Origin: Paramyrothecium sp. XJ0827
Taxonomy: Eukaryota > Ascomycota > Sordariomycetes > Hypocreales > Stachybotryaceae
NCBI GenBank assembly: GCA_020881915.1
Contig: JAJFPB010000001.1
Coordinates: forward strand, 1,426,001-1,490,000
Direction: 5' to 3'
Length of the DNA stretch: 64,000 bases
Below the pieces are notes generated by a model, which saw only the letters and a list, made by a program, of their open reading frames with translations, did not search any database and was not told the DNA's origin. Below are positions 1 through 11,640 of this stretch, piece by piece. Each line of letters opens with the position of its first letter. Position 1 is the stretch's first letter. Both the position numbers and the translations under genes were made by a program.

Positions 1-3000
1 CGCAAAATTGACAGCACCAACTTGACGGTTAAGTAGTTGCATAGCAGTTTCGAAAGAGCCTCCAGCGATGTGGTCTGCGGCAAGTGGCGAGTTGCGAGCC
101 CAGAGATCGGCCTCGCTGCTGCCAGCTCCACCGGCATCCGCGCTGTCTACGTTGACGAAGTCACTGTCAACTTCGGGTACAACATCGTCGCCCATATCCC
201 AGCCAGCCGCGTCCTCATCGTCATCGTCGATGAGGTTGCCGTTCTTGGCAGCAGCCGTCTCCTCCGCATCATCGTCAAGAAGGCCTGCGCCATTAGTACC
301 AGCAGGCTCGTCCTCGAGCGACAATCCCTCAACCTGGCCAAGAAGAGCCTTCTCGAAGATTGATTGCGAGCTGGCCTTGGTAGGCCAGACACCCTTGAAG
401 GTTGGGACGACAGGCTTGGGCGGCGTTAGGGGTTCGCCAAGCTTCGGCACGGTAAGTTGGTCTTCTGTCAAGCCGGTAGCCTCCAGAATAGCTTGGCACT
501 CCTCCTCGAGGCCGTGCGACTTGGCAGTCATGTAGGCAAGGGGGTCTGAAGAGTTAGTATAGGCGTCCTCTCAAAGAAAGATGTGCTGCACTTACAAAGG
601 TCGATCTCCTTGAACATCTGAATACGATCCTCTACCTCACCAAGGTACAACGCATTCTGGAATCTTGACGTGAAGTCGCCACGGTGCTCGGCAATCTTGG
701 CCATCCTGGCGAGTTTGGAATGGTCACCGGTGGTAAGGTACAAGAACGAAAGCTTGTCAAACTGCTTCAGCTTTTGGTAGCTCATTTCAACGATCTGATG
801 GTTGCCATGGGCAAGAGCCTCGACACTGAGGCGGTTCCAGAACTTGGGCCTGTCGAGCTCCTTTGCCATCTCCACAGCGACCTCCAAGTTGCCGCACTCA
901 ATAGCCAAGTCGAATCGGGTGGTTGGATCCTGGACAAACTGCAGGGCGATCTCCGGGTAGCCCTTCTTCTGAAGGTAAGCGATGATCGACTGGCCCACAA
1001 GACTGGAGTTACGAATGATGTGAAGCATTTCCTCGTAGTTGCGCTTGACGAGAGCAAGCTTGAAGCGGTACTCAGTTGGGTCGATCTGCAGTATCCGGGG
1101 CTTGGCAGCACGATCCAAGCAGTAAACATTGCGGCCCTTGACGCGCACAAGGTAGACGGTCTGGTCCAGAGTTCGGACAATGCCGTTGTCACCATTGAGC
1201 AGGGTGTACTTCACATGGTTGAGAGTCGAGTAGAGAAGAACACCGGCATCGTCCCAGGTTGCGCTCTTGATGCGAATGGTCTCATGAAGGCTGCTGACCT
1301 GTTCAAGACCCTTGGTGACGATGGTCACGTTGTGCTTGCTAAGCAGAGCCGCGTAGAGACCATCGTTGGACCACACAACGTACTTAACACCGTTCACTGC
1401 GAGCTCTGCAATGCTCTTCTTTTGCTGAATATCGTAGAGGTGGACAGCCGTGGGAGTGATGATGAGAAGGTTACCCGTACCTCCGAAGTAAATGTCCGTG
1501 GTACCGGTCGGAGGCTTGAAAGAACGGGTGGTGTTATTTGTCAGGTCCTTAATGTCAATCGTCTGGCTAGAGGTGTTGAGGACTGCGAAGCGGTTCCTGG
1601 CTACAAAGATAGCCGAATTGCCTGGGCCACGCTTGGACTCTGTGGGCTCAATAGCACCAGAGCCATCCTTGGGAAGGTTGACAAGCTCATAGGAGCCGCC
1701 ATCAGCGGGAGAGATGACCAGTACGGAACGCTCAGCTGGGTTGTAAGAGATGGTTCGGGGAGCCACCCATGGGCTTCCGAGTTTCTTGAGCGACAAGAGA
1801 GTAGGCGACTCGACGTTCTTCTGGAAGTCGTAGGATTTGATGTGCTTCTCTTTGTTGACGTAGAACAGCAGGTTCTGATGAATAGCGGCAGCAGGACGCT
1901 CACGCTCCAGCTTGAAAACCATGACACCGTTGTCGTGTCCAGCTGCAAAGAGATTGATCTCAGGGTGGGCAGCGATGACCCAGAATCGGTCGTTCTCCCT
2001 CTTGAAGGACTGGACAGCAGTGCGCTTGTTGAGGTCCCAGACGCGAATGGTCTTATCCTCACCAGCGGAAAGGATCAGATCTTGGTGTGGGTGGAACAAG
2101 CAGCCTGCGGCATTCTGGAAGTGCCCACGGCACGTATCAACTTCCCAGGCTTTTGTTTCGCTCATGCGCCAAAGCTTGACGAGACGGTCGTCACCAGCAG
2201 ACACGATGAGGGGCATCGTGGGGTGGAAAGCAACCCAATTCACGCCGCGATCGTGGCCCTCGAGGACAAACTTGACGACGGCATCCGTATTGCCGAACAT
2301 ATCAGTCTGATTCTGGTTGTTGCGGTTCATCTGGTCTTCGAAGCTCATGGAGGTAGGCGCGGAGTGCTTCTTTCGCAAGCCGGAAATATCCCATACTCGG
2401 ACCGACTGATCGAGGGAGGCGGATACGACAAGGTCTTCCTTCGGATGGAACTGAGCGCACATGGCGTAATGGTTGTGCCCGGTCATAGTGCAAACTAGGA
2501 AACGGTTAGCAATCCCTGTTGCGCGGCATGAATAGTCTTGCTAGCTACGTACTCAGGGATCGGTTCTGCCAGTTCCATATGCGGATAGTCTGGTCATCAG
2601 ACGCGGACAAAATCCATGGCAGCTCATGGTGGAAGAAGACGGTTCGGATATAATCAAGATGGCCGCTCAGTGTGAAGAGACAGCGCCGGGTCTGCAAAGA
2701 CCAGACCTTGATTTTGTAATCGTCACCGCCAGAAACGAAGAGTGGCTGGGTCTTGTGGAAATCGACACCGCGGACCGGACCGTCGTGTTCCTCGAATCGG
2801 TCGATCAAAGTTCCCATCCGGTAGTCCCAGAGCTGAATGGTCGACGAGTGGAGCGACACGAGAATCCATGGCCTAGGTGGCACGTCAGCAGAGGTTCGAT
2901 GGGCTCAGGGTTGAACTACGGAGGCAGACCTCTTGGGGTGGAAGGCAATGCCCTTAGCCCTGGACGACTTGGACTCAAACTGAAGAGCTGTCAGCTATTG

Positions 3001-3065
3001 CGATAGCATTGGCATCATTAGCTGCGGAAACACACCTTGGTCAACATTCCAGGGGAGGACTGCAT
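1..3065 (-). CDS. cop1: Coatomer subunit alpha (alpha-COP), partial: 3' end outside window
   Basis: Alpha subunit of the COPI coat, which drives retrograde Golgi-to-ER vesicle traffic and binds dilysine cargo tails through its beta-propeller. Exons on the minus strand are 3065-3036, 2979-2930, 2872-2553, 2494-596 and 545-1. All junctions are GT-AG and the phases join without a break, giving 948 codons up to the window edge. The product starts [20 protein letters not shown] and carries WD40 repeats through about residue 310 (for example IKVWSL, IRIWNW, VRVWDI, IRVWDL). A coatomer WD-associated region follows, then an acidic linker rich in Asp/Glu near the left end. The family is about 1,200 residues, so roughly the last 270 (the C-terminal epsilon-COP-binding part) are missing only because the window ends. 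It is transcribed divergently from the UGGT gene. The family call is firm; the first two tiny exons rest on splice logic and family similarity. Confidence 0.96.
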
Positions 3066-3771
3066 TTTGGCGGGGAGGTGAAGCCGTAGCTTCGAGCATC
3101 AAGGGGAGTACAGCGACGAGGTGCGGATGCCCGAAAAGTTTGAGCTAGAGTAAAGAGAACAAGGATTGTTGTTGATGGTTGTCAGTAGCTGGCCAGCAGG
3201 ACCGCATCAAGAGTAGGGGATGTGGTGGAGTGGTTTGCTAATGCTGGCCTACTCCTTGCTACCTTAAGCAATTGAGCATCGTGTCCATCTACCATTCAAT
3301 TGTGGGACACGGCCGTACTGGAGGTGGGCGCATCAACGTTTGGCCGGTTTGCCGACGAGGCTCCCCTTTCCTGCCTCACCGCCCTGTCAACCCGCAGCTC
3401 CATAAGCCTCCCCCACCACAGATTCTGCCGCTGCAGAGCCCCTGGACGTCATTGGCGCTATTCCCTTTCAGGGCAGCTCTTCCTGCGACGGTGTTCATTC
3501 AGATGGTGCAGCGCAAGCAACATTACCACCAAAATTGACAGCATTGCCTTGCGACCATGCGGTGAACACCTTCGCCGCGTGTAGATATACCTTTCGCCTT
3601 TCTGATAACTTGTTTCCTCGAGCCGCTCGAAACAAGACTCCCAGTCTGACGTTCCCCATCGTACGGAGCTCTATAAGCTCCTGAGGTGCCCCTCCAAGCA
3701 TCGTCCGAGAGAAGCACTAACAGTGCTTGGATTTTGCAAGCTTTCAAGTCTATTCGCTAGCAGTCATAGCC
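3066..3771. promoter_or_regulatory. Shared divergent promoter of alpha-COP and UGGT
   Basis: This 706-bp gap separates the two start codons, so it must hold both promoters. No gene is visible in it. At 3443-3455 an ACGTCA core (reverse complement TGACGT) directly abuts a reversed CCAAT box (ATTGG). That arrangement resembles a stress-type bZIP site beside a CCAAT box, but it is a single short match. The functional reading is inference from both products acting in the ER-Golgi system. Confidence 0.45.
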
Positions 3772-6700
3772 ATGATGGGCTTGTATAAATTACCATGGGG
3801 CCTTCTCGTAGCCCTTTCGGCGACTTCATATGTCTCGGCTACACCGTCAATCAATGTAGGCATGAAGGCTGCCTTTCCCGCAGGCCCTTATCTCCTGGAG
3901 CTACTGTGCGCAATGCCCAATCTCGTGCTCCTGGCAAAAGCTTACAATTCCTAGTGAAACGGCGGCCCAAGAAAATTCGACTGCGTACTTCCCATTGCTC
4001 GACCGAATCGCCAGCGGCCACTTCGCCTCGGCGTCTTCTGAGGCTGACCTCTACGCCAAATTCGTCGAAGTACTGCGCGAGGATGGTCATATCAATACTC
4101 CGGAAACCCTTTCTACTTTCCGCCTGTCCCTTTCCCTACGCTCTGCAGCTCCTCGAGTCGAAGCCCACTATCAGTATTACTCTACTGCCGTGCAGCCAGT
4201 GGCTGGCGACTCGTCTGACCCAGCATGCTTGGATTGGGTGCTGTTGAACGGCAAGCAATATTGCTCCCCTACTCTGGAGAAGGAAGATAGGGACGGCCTT
4301 TTCTCCTCGTAAGTTTCTCCTAGCACGTTCGTCTCGTGTCCTGTACTAACCGATATGCAGTGCTATCAAGCATCTTCCGTTCGACCGAGTGCTTGGATCT
4401 GGCACAGAAGCTGTCCTATATGCCGACCCGACATCCCCAGCTTTCGCTGCGTTCCACAAACAACTATCTCAAGCTGCTCGCAAGGGCGAACTATCTTACA
4501 GGCTTCGTTATCGCCGCGACGAGCACGCACAGTCGGAGCCCTTACCTGTTAGTGGTTACGGCGTTCAACTCGCTTTGAAGAAGACAGATTATATTGTGAT
4601 CGACGATCGAGAAGCAAGCCAAGACACGAAACAAAAACCACTAGACTCAAACATTGTCCTTGACGCGGAAGAGGACCTTGCCGATCTCAAACCCTTGTCC
4701 ACCTCAGAGCTTGCTGGATTAGGATGGAAAGCAGCATCGTTCATTCTTAAGAACGAGAACCCGCTCGATGCTCTTGTCAAGCTCACGCAAGACTTCCCCA
4801 AGTTTTCTGCTTCGGTTGTCGCACATAATGCTTCGCAAGAATTCATCAAAGAGTATGAAGCGAATCGTGCACAACAGATTCCCGGGGGTATCAATTTTCT
4901 CTGGATCAACGGTGCACAGCTCATCGAACGTCAAATCGAGCCCTTTGCATTAGTTGAGATGATCCGTCGCGAGCGCAAGCTTCTCGATGGCGTCCGTGGC
5001 CTCGGCTTTGATGGGAAGCAAGCCATCTCTCTGCTAGGCCATCAAAAGGTGGCCAGTGTGAAGGCTAGCGACGAGGCTATCCGCTATGACTGGACGGATC
5101 GTTCTGAAGACGGCAAGGCCATCATATGGATGAACGACCTGGAGAAAGATGAGCGATACGCCGAGTTCCCTACAGAGTTGATGTCGGTAAGTATGTTGTT
5201 TCCTGCTAGACGAATTGGGCTAATATACATGTAGCTCCTTCAGCGAACATATCCTGGTCAAATTCCTCCGATTGCTCGGAATTTGTTCAACCTTGTCTTG
5301 CCTGTGGACTTCACTGACAAGGAAGACCTAGCAGTTGTCTTACAGCTGAGCTCGCTGTTGCAGCGCGGCATTCCCATCCGATTTGGACTGGTGCCGCTCA
5401 CCTCCAGCGAACAGGCTACCTTGCAGGCAAAGTCAGCCTATCGCAAATTAGCAGAGGATGGCATTGAAGGCCTTTTGACACACATCAAACAAATTCAAGA
5501 GGGCGACGAAACTACCGAGGCACCCGAAGTTGAAGCATATGCTTCACACATCAAGGCTGCCCGGCATTGGGTTAAGCGGTTGAATGCGAACACACCTGTT
5601 CGTCCAATCTTCATGGACGGCTTGGTTGTCCCGCGCGACAAAAGCTGGATGCAAACTATTAGCATGAAGCTGAATGAAGACCTTCATCTTGTGCAACGGT
5701 CCATTTTCCAGGGTCTTGTGGAAGAAGATACCTGGTTGCCTGGCATTTTCCTCGAAAATAGCGTGCCAAGGCGCAATGCTCACATTGTTCCTGAAGACAA
5801 CAAGGCTCTTCGCATCCTGGATGTGAATAAGATCTACAGTGAGCATGGACAGCTCTTCAATGCAATTCCTGTACTCCAGCCCTCTTCGGAAGTAACACGC
5901 GATACATGGGCTGCCCTGACAGTACTCGCCGATTTGTCATCGGAGGCAGGCCAAAAATTGGTTGTCTCTAGCTTGGAGTTCAAGCGCAACAACCCTGGCA
6001 TTCGCCTGGACATTGTTCATAATCCGGCGAACCCAACCGGCGCTTCTCAGACGAACACGGCCTTGAAGGCCAACATTGAGAAGCTAGGCGAAATCGAGAC
6101 TCTGGATGACCTTCGGAGCCTTCTGGAGTCGTCGGACGTTAGCGAAGAGAGTGCATATGCTGCATCTGTTGGAGACTTCCTTGCTTCAGCAAAATTATCG
6201 ACCGGAGTTCAAGCTTTGATACTCAATGGGCGCATCGTTGGTCCGATGTCCGATGAGGACCTTTTTGATGCAGACGACTTTCAGCAATTACTAGAGTTTG
6301 AACAGAAGAACCGCATTCTCCCAGTTTATGAGGCGGTTGATGACCTTGGCCTTAGTGACAAACTATCTGGTCCTCTCGAAGCAGCCAAGATCACCGCAAT
6401 CGTCGCACTGTCCACTGTTTCCGACCTCCCAGAAGGCATTTTTGAGTCTGCCCCCGAAATCCGTACCAACCTGTACGATACCTGGAACTCTGCGCATAGC
6501 GCCATCGAGGTTGGCAACCCGGAGACTTCTAGCGTCCATATCGCAGGTCTTCTTGACCCCCTGAGTGAGCAAGGTCAAAGATGGGCTCCAATTCTTAGGG
6601 TTCTATCCGAGCTTGATGGCGTCTATCTGAAGATTATTCTCAACCCGAAAGAGAAGATCCAAGAACTTCCGGTCAAGCGCTTCTTCCGATACGTCCTTGA

Positions 6701-8324
6701 ATCAAAGCCCGCATTTGATGAAGCTGGCAAGGTCAAGCCATTGCAGGCGACATTCAAGGGTTTGCCATCGGAGGCGTTGCTGACGCTTGGAATGGATCTA
6801 CCTCCCTCTTGGCTTGTTGCTCCCAAGGTCTCTATTCACGATCTAGACAACATTAAGCTCAGCTCCGTCAAGGCCGATGTGGAGGCTACGTATGAACTGG
6901 AACACATATTGATCGAAGGCCATTCGCGCGAAAGTGGAAAAGGCAGCCCCCCTCGTGGTGCGCAGGTTGTGCTCGCCACCGAAAAAGATCCGCTCCTAAC
7001 AGACACCATTATCATGGCGAACCTTGGTTACTTCCAATTCAAGGCTAATCCAGGATTCTACAATATCCAGCTCAAGGAAGGCCGCAGTGCAGATATCTAT
7101 GAAATCGAAAGCATCGGCGCATTAGGCTACGCCCCTACGCCGGGAGACCATGGCACTGACCTGGCATTGATGGACTTCCAGGGTACTACTCTCTATCCTC
7201 GCTTAAAGCGCAAGGAGGGCATGGAAGGAGCAGATGTCCTAGCAGAATACGGCGATGCGGATTCCAAGGAGGACAACATCGTAGCCAAAGGTCTCAAGTT
7301 CGCCGAAAGCCTCTGGGGTGGGAAAGACTCCAAGTCATCCAAATCCGTCTCCGCCGAAGTGCACGCTGAGATCAACATCTTCTCTGTGGCGAGTGGTCAC
7401 CTATACGAGCGCATGCTTAACATTATGATGGTATCCGTGATGAAGAACACCAAGCACACCGTCAAATTCTGGTTCATCGAGCAGTTCCTGTCCCCCGAGT
7501 TCAAAGATTTCATCCCCCACCTGGCACAAGAGTATGGCTTCAAGTATGAAATGGTGACATACAAGTGGCCACACTGGCTGCGCCAGCAGAAAGAAAAGCA
7601 GCGCGAAATCTGGGGCTACAAGATTCTGTTCCTTGATGTCCTGTTCCCATTGTCCCTTGACAAGGTCATCTTTGTCGACGCAGACCAGGTTGTGCGCACC
7701 GACATGATAGATCTCGTACAGCACGACCTGGAAGGCGCACCATACGGCTTCACCCCTATGTGTGATTCTCGCACGGAGATGGAGGGCTTCCGCTTCTGGA
7801 AGCAGGGTTACTGGGCCAACTATCTCCGCGGTCTACCTTACCACATTTCAGCCCTTTACGTTGTTGACCTGCGGCGGTTCCGCGCGCTTGCCGCTGGCGA
7901 CCGCCTTCGGCAACAGTACCACGCGCTGTCGGCCGACCCTGCGTCGCTTGCCAACCTTGACCAGGACCTGCCGAACCACATGCAGTTCCAGATCCCCATC
8001 CACAGCCTGCCGCAGGAGTGGCTCTGGTGCGAGACGTGGTGCAGCGACGAGAGCCTTCCCAACGCGCGCACCATCGATCTGTGCAACAACCCGCAAACGA
8101 AGGAGCCCAAGCTCGACCGCGCCAGGCGCCAGGTTCCTGAGTGGACCGTCTACGATGACGAGATTGCCGCCGTGGATCGAAGAAGGCGGGAACAGCAAAC
8201 GACCACGTCGGAGCAGCATGTGGTTGGAAGCGAGGGTGGGAGCCAGGTGAAGGAGGCGGAAGTTAACACCAAGAGCCGCCGCTTCGAGGAGGAGAAGAAG
8301 ACGCATGTCATCGATGAACTCTAA
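3772..8324 (+). CDS. UDP-glucose:glycoprotein glucosyltransferase (UGGT, GT24)
   Basis: ER-lumen folding sensor that re-glucosylates N-glycans of misfolded glycoproteins so that calnexin can rebind them; the yeast relative Kre5 is needed for beta-1,6-glucan. Exons are 3772-3905, 3955-4308, 4361-5186 and 5235-8324 (1,467 aa, all GT-AG). The start at 3772 gives a clean signal peptide (MMGLYKLPWGLLVALSATSY, cleaved near VSA). Residues ~30-1150 are the thioredoxin-like and beta-sandwich sensor region. Residues ~1170-1420 form the GT24 catalytic domain, with a D1253-A-D1255 metal/UDP-sugar motif and the conserved PHWLRQQ, WGYKILFLDV and NLDQDLPN blocks. The tail is charged and ends in IDEL, a variant of the HDEL/KDEL retrieval signal. 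An in-frame upstream start at 3727 would bury the signal peptide and is less likely. Length fits the family (about 1,450-1,550). Confidence 0.96.
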
Positions 8325-9376
8325 GCTATGCATACACGACGAACCGAGCATTTTATCGTAAGATTTTTGGATTTAGCAAGATAGCGACTGAACAAAGACG
8401 ATACACAGTGTAGCAAAGCGGCATTTACATGGCCATTTATTCTTCTGAGTCTTGCGTTGTGCCCTCTTCCGATCTGCGTGACTGTTTGGTGCCTGTTAGT
8501 ATTCAAAGCCTGAAAAGCCTTACAAATGGTTATCATTATTTTTTGGCAAGCGTTTGGAATGGGTTTTTGCTCGCCGGTTGTCTACCAGCACTGATTGTCC
8601 ACCTTTGCTTCCTTCCAGCTGATAATACCTTCCGTGCCTCATTCACCTGGCGCAAAGGCAAACAACCAACAAACGTCATGACCGTACGTCAGCCGACGCT
8701 TAAACGAGACCATCTTTGGGAAGGTCTGCTGAATGCAAGTGAAGAGAACGTGTCTTACCTGCTACTGTTGCCGCCAGTTCTGCGGCCACTATCGCTTGGT
8801 TATCGTCATTGACCTTCCGGAAACTTTCTTGTTGCTTCCATAGCTTGCGCCTACACGTTCGGTTGCACATGCAGTCACTTGAGTCTTCGACGCCGGCCGA
8901 ACCTCTAAGGGAAGGAAACACATGCATTCACTCGTTGCCTTGCCGGACCGGAAGCTGCACGACCAAGGCCAATAACAACATCTCGCGGTTTCCCCTATGC
9001 TAACGACGCGATGCAGTCGATTAGACTCTTGCGAGCTTGTGCCTAAGGCACCTTACTTGGTCTCGCTTACCGTTTCTCAGGTCCCTTTACTACCTTAGGG
9101 TGCCATATAAGGTAGGGAAGGGAGGCACGCAAGACTGGCAACAGCACAGGTCAAAGTGTCTCCTGCCATGCCAGAGGAAGTTTCGAGGCCTCCCCCAGCG
9201 TTTATCAACGAGGGTCGCTCGTCCAGCTCCAACTCTGAACTTGCATCCACATCATTCTCTTCAACCCGCCAACACGCTGGGCTTGCATTCTGTTCGTCTT
9301 GCTGCTGCATTCATCTTTACATTGACCTTTTGCTTCATTGACTGCCACCCATTCGTCTTCTCGCTCCATCGTCAAC
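8325..9376. other. Intergenic, 3' of UGGT and 5' of the cysteine-rich secreted protein gene
   Basis: This 1.05-kb stretch holds the UGGT terminator region and the promoter of the next gene. Only short unsupported reading frames occur. A TATA-like element lies at 9106, inside a short AGGTA/TACCTTA-rich segment (9087-9120). Confidence 0.6.
9106..9112 (+). promoter_or_regulatory. Candidate TATA box for the cysteine-rich secreted protein gene
   Basis: TATAAGG sits about 270 bp upstream of the ATG at 9377, followed by a pyrimidine-rich leader. Fungal leaders of about 200 bp are common, so the spacing is plausible, but this is a short motif with no independent support. Confidence 0.35.
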
Positions 9377-10722
9377 ATGATCCTCAATCAATCCATCGTC
9401 CTGGCCCTCGCTGCCGCCATCACAACAGCTCGAGCTACCATTCCCAAATGCGTCGTAAGTTGAGGCTCAACTCCCTCCCCCGTCAGGGCCTCGACCATAG
9501 CTGATGCTTGATTTGCAGTGGGATTGCCACGAAACCCCCGAGCTCCGTGCCAACATCAACTGCACCGACGCCTGGGACGATGTCTGTGCCTTTGGATCCC
9601 CCGAGTTCGGCAACAATTTCGAGAACTGCATCAAGAAAAATTGTCCCAAGGACTTCGTGTAAGCTTCCTGCCTTTTTTCTGTTTTCACAACCCCATCTGA
9701 CACTGTTGCCAGGAGGCAAAACCCGCAATTCGTCAAGAAGCTCATGGAAGCCTTCCAACGACTCGACCAATCTTTGCCTTTGACTCGCCGGGACGATGAC
9801 AAGGACGCCGACGAGGCAGATAAGGCCGTCTTCCCTCTCACCGCACCCCCTTGTGCTGTAAGAACCTCTTTGGGCTGTTGTTTGACCAGGCTGACCTCAA
9901 GCACAGGTCTACTCCTTGACGAATCTTGCCGCCACCGCTGGTCCTCAATGCCCCCTCAACCAACCCTTTGGTGCTTGTGTCTGCCAGTATGTTGGCTCCT
10001 CGTGGACACTTTACGTTTCTAACCGAACTTTAGGGTTCATCTTGCGGAGAAGGAAGTTCTCTCCTTCTGTGCCTCACACATCGATCATGAGTCTGAGTAA
10101 GTTTTATCGGACTGCATCCTCTCGCCTTTTCCACTTCACTTTCTTCCATTTGTCCTCCTCGTTATCCGAATCCCTACTATCCTGTTGCTAACCAGTCCTC
10201 TTCCTTCCGCTCTATCATTTGATACTTCATTCGTTCCGTCTCCTCTCTTGTCTCACTGCCTCCGTCTGCCATCTCTTCATTTGCTGAAGTCCTATTCATG
10301 AATGGCTGTCAACTAATCACTGTTGCAGGCGACTCCAAGACGTACTGAGTTGGATTCGTGGCATCTGCTCTGAGTACGCCGACCCCAACGACAAGCCCAA
10401 AGACCTCGAAGGTGACACTGTCGAAGAGCTCACCATTGGCAGTGGGCAAGATGTGTCTGACAAGGAGGCCGAAAAGATTGTCAAAGAGATCAAGGACAAG
10501 GCCAAGAAGGAGGCCAAGAAGCAAAAGGAGGAGATCAAGGATAAGGCCAACGAGTTGAAGGATGCTAAGAAGAAGGAAGACAAGGCCAAGAACAAGGCCA
10601 AGGACAAGTCTGACAAGCTGAAGGGTGCTGTCAAGGACGTTGAGAAGCAATCGGAGAAGGTGAAGGAGAAGGCCAAGGAGCTCGAGGATGCCTCGAAGGG
10701 TCAAGTCAAAGAGCATCTGTGA
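9377..10722 (+). CDS. Predicted secreted cysteine-rich CFEM-like protein with Lys/Glu-rich tail
   Basis: Six exons (9377-9454, 9519-9658, 9713-9857, 9907-9986, 10034-10096, 10329-10722) splice cleanly into a 299-aa protein. The N-terminus is a signal peptide (MILNQSIVLALAAAITTARA). The next ~45 residues carry six cysteines (PKC, WDC, INC, DVC, NC, KNC) with CFEM-like spacing and an Asp before the fourth. After a charged linker a second cluster follows: PPC, QC, CVC, FC and GIC. This could be one expanded CFEM-type domain or two degenerate ones. From about residue 205 the chain becomes a cysteine-free, Lys/Glu/Asp/Ala repeat tail (KEAKKQKEE, KDKAKN types) predicted to be helical or coiled. No GPI-anchor tail is seen, so it is probably secreted. 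CFEM proteins act in haem/iron capture, wall structure or host interaction; which applies here is unknown. The last intron (10097-10328, 232 bp) is long for this window. Confidence 0.8.
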
Positions 10723-11640
10723 GGAGACGCTTGATGACACCATACTTCTGGCGGAGGCTTTATGAATGTAAGCAAGAGGAGCAGTACAGTATTGATAGGA
10801 GCCCAGACTTAGCTGGGATGGCATGATTATTCGGAATTGTTATTAAAAATCCTTTTCCAACAAGTTACTTCACGTTCTGGTAGCCATTCGACAAGTCTTC
10901 GTGTCGACGCTAGGTCAGACAAGAAAGATTTGTTCCTTGGTTACGATGCCAACCTCCTGGTGCTTTCTACAAAGACATTGCATCATTCCAAGTATTCACG
11001 AAATCACAAGAATCATGCACCGCCAGGTTTTGGGGTTTGACTTCGTTGTACTCCATCACGAACTTTGTTGCGCTGCGCCGCTGCCCAGAAAATTCCAACC
11101 ATTCCTGCCAAATGCCATATCACCAACAACTCCGCCTCTCCATGAGTGAACCTATTCGCACAATCCTCCTTTCAATACCAGTCTGTCCCACGCAGCCAGG
11201 CTCGACCATGCAACCAAACCCCAACGCTGATGAATTCGATTCCAATCCAGCTCCGAACGAATAACGCTCAAACATCAAGCGTCCTAGATGTCCGCGGGCA
11301 AGCCTTTCCAGTTGCGTGTGTTAACAGGAAAGAAAGGACCATCGCAACATCACAAAAGAGAAAAAATACAACGCTATGCCAGACACGAAGTTGGCATCGA
11401 TTTGTGAATGCTCCGGGATGTGGGTAATCGTGAGAAAGTCGAGATGAATGAACACTGTAGACGGCATAATATGTGCTAAATGCGTTAATAAAGCTGAAAG
11501 GACAAATTCGTGTCATTGAAATTTCATGTCGCCAGGACAAGTTGGCTCATCGGCTGAAGTCTGTTCGTGGAAATGAACGTTGAAGGAAAGTAATCGTCCG
11601 AATTGCGGTAAAATAAAATATCAATCTCAAGGCCTGCTGC
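10723..11640. other. Convergent 3' intergenic region
   Basis: This 918-bp stretch lies between two convergent genes and would hold both terminators. Short AT-rich patches occur (for example near 10837 and 11590), but I see no gene, repeat or structured RNA here. Confidence 0.6.

Noticed and set aside
684..2498. 604-codon plus-strand frame antisense to alpha-COP
   Set aside because: The minus strand encodes an unmistakable coatomer protein. The antisense frame has no family resemblance and reflects codon bias.
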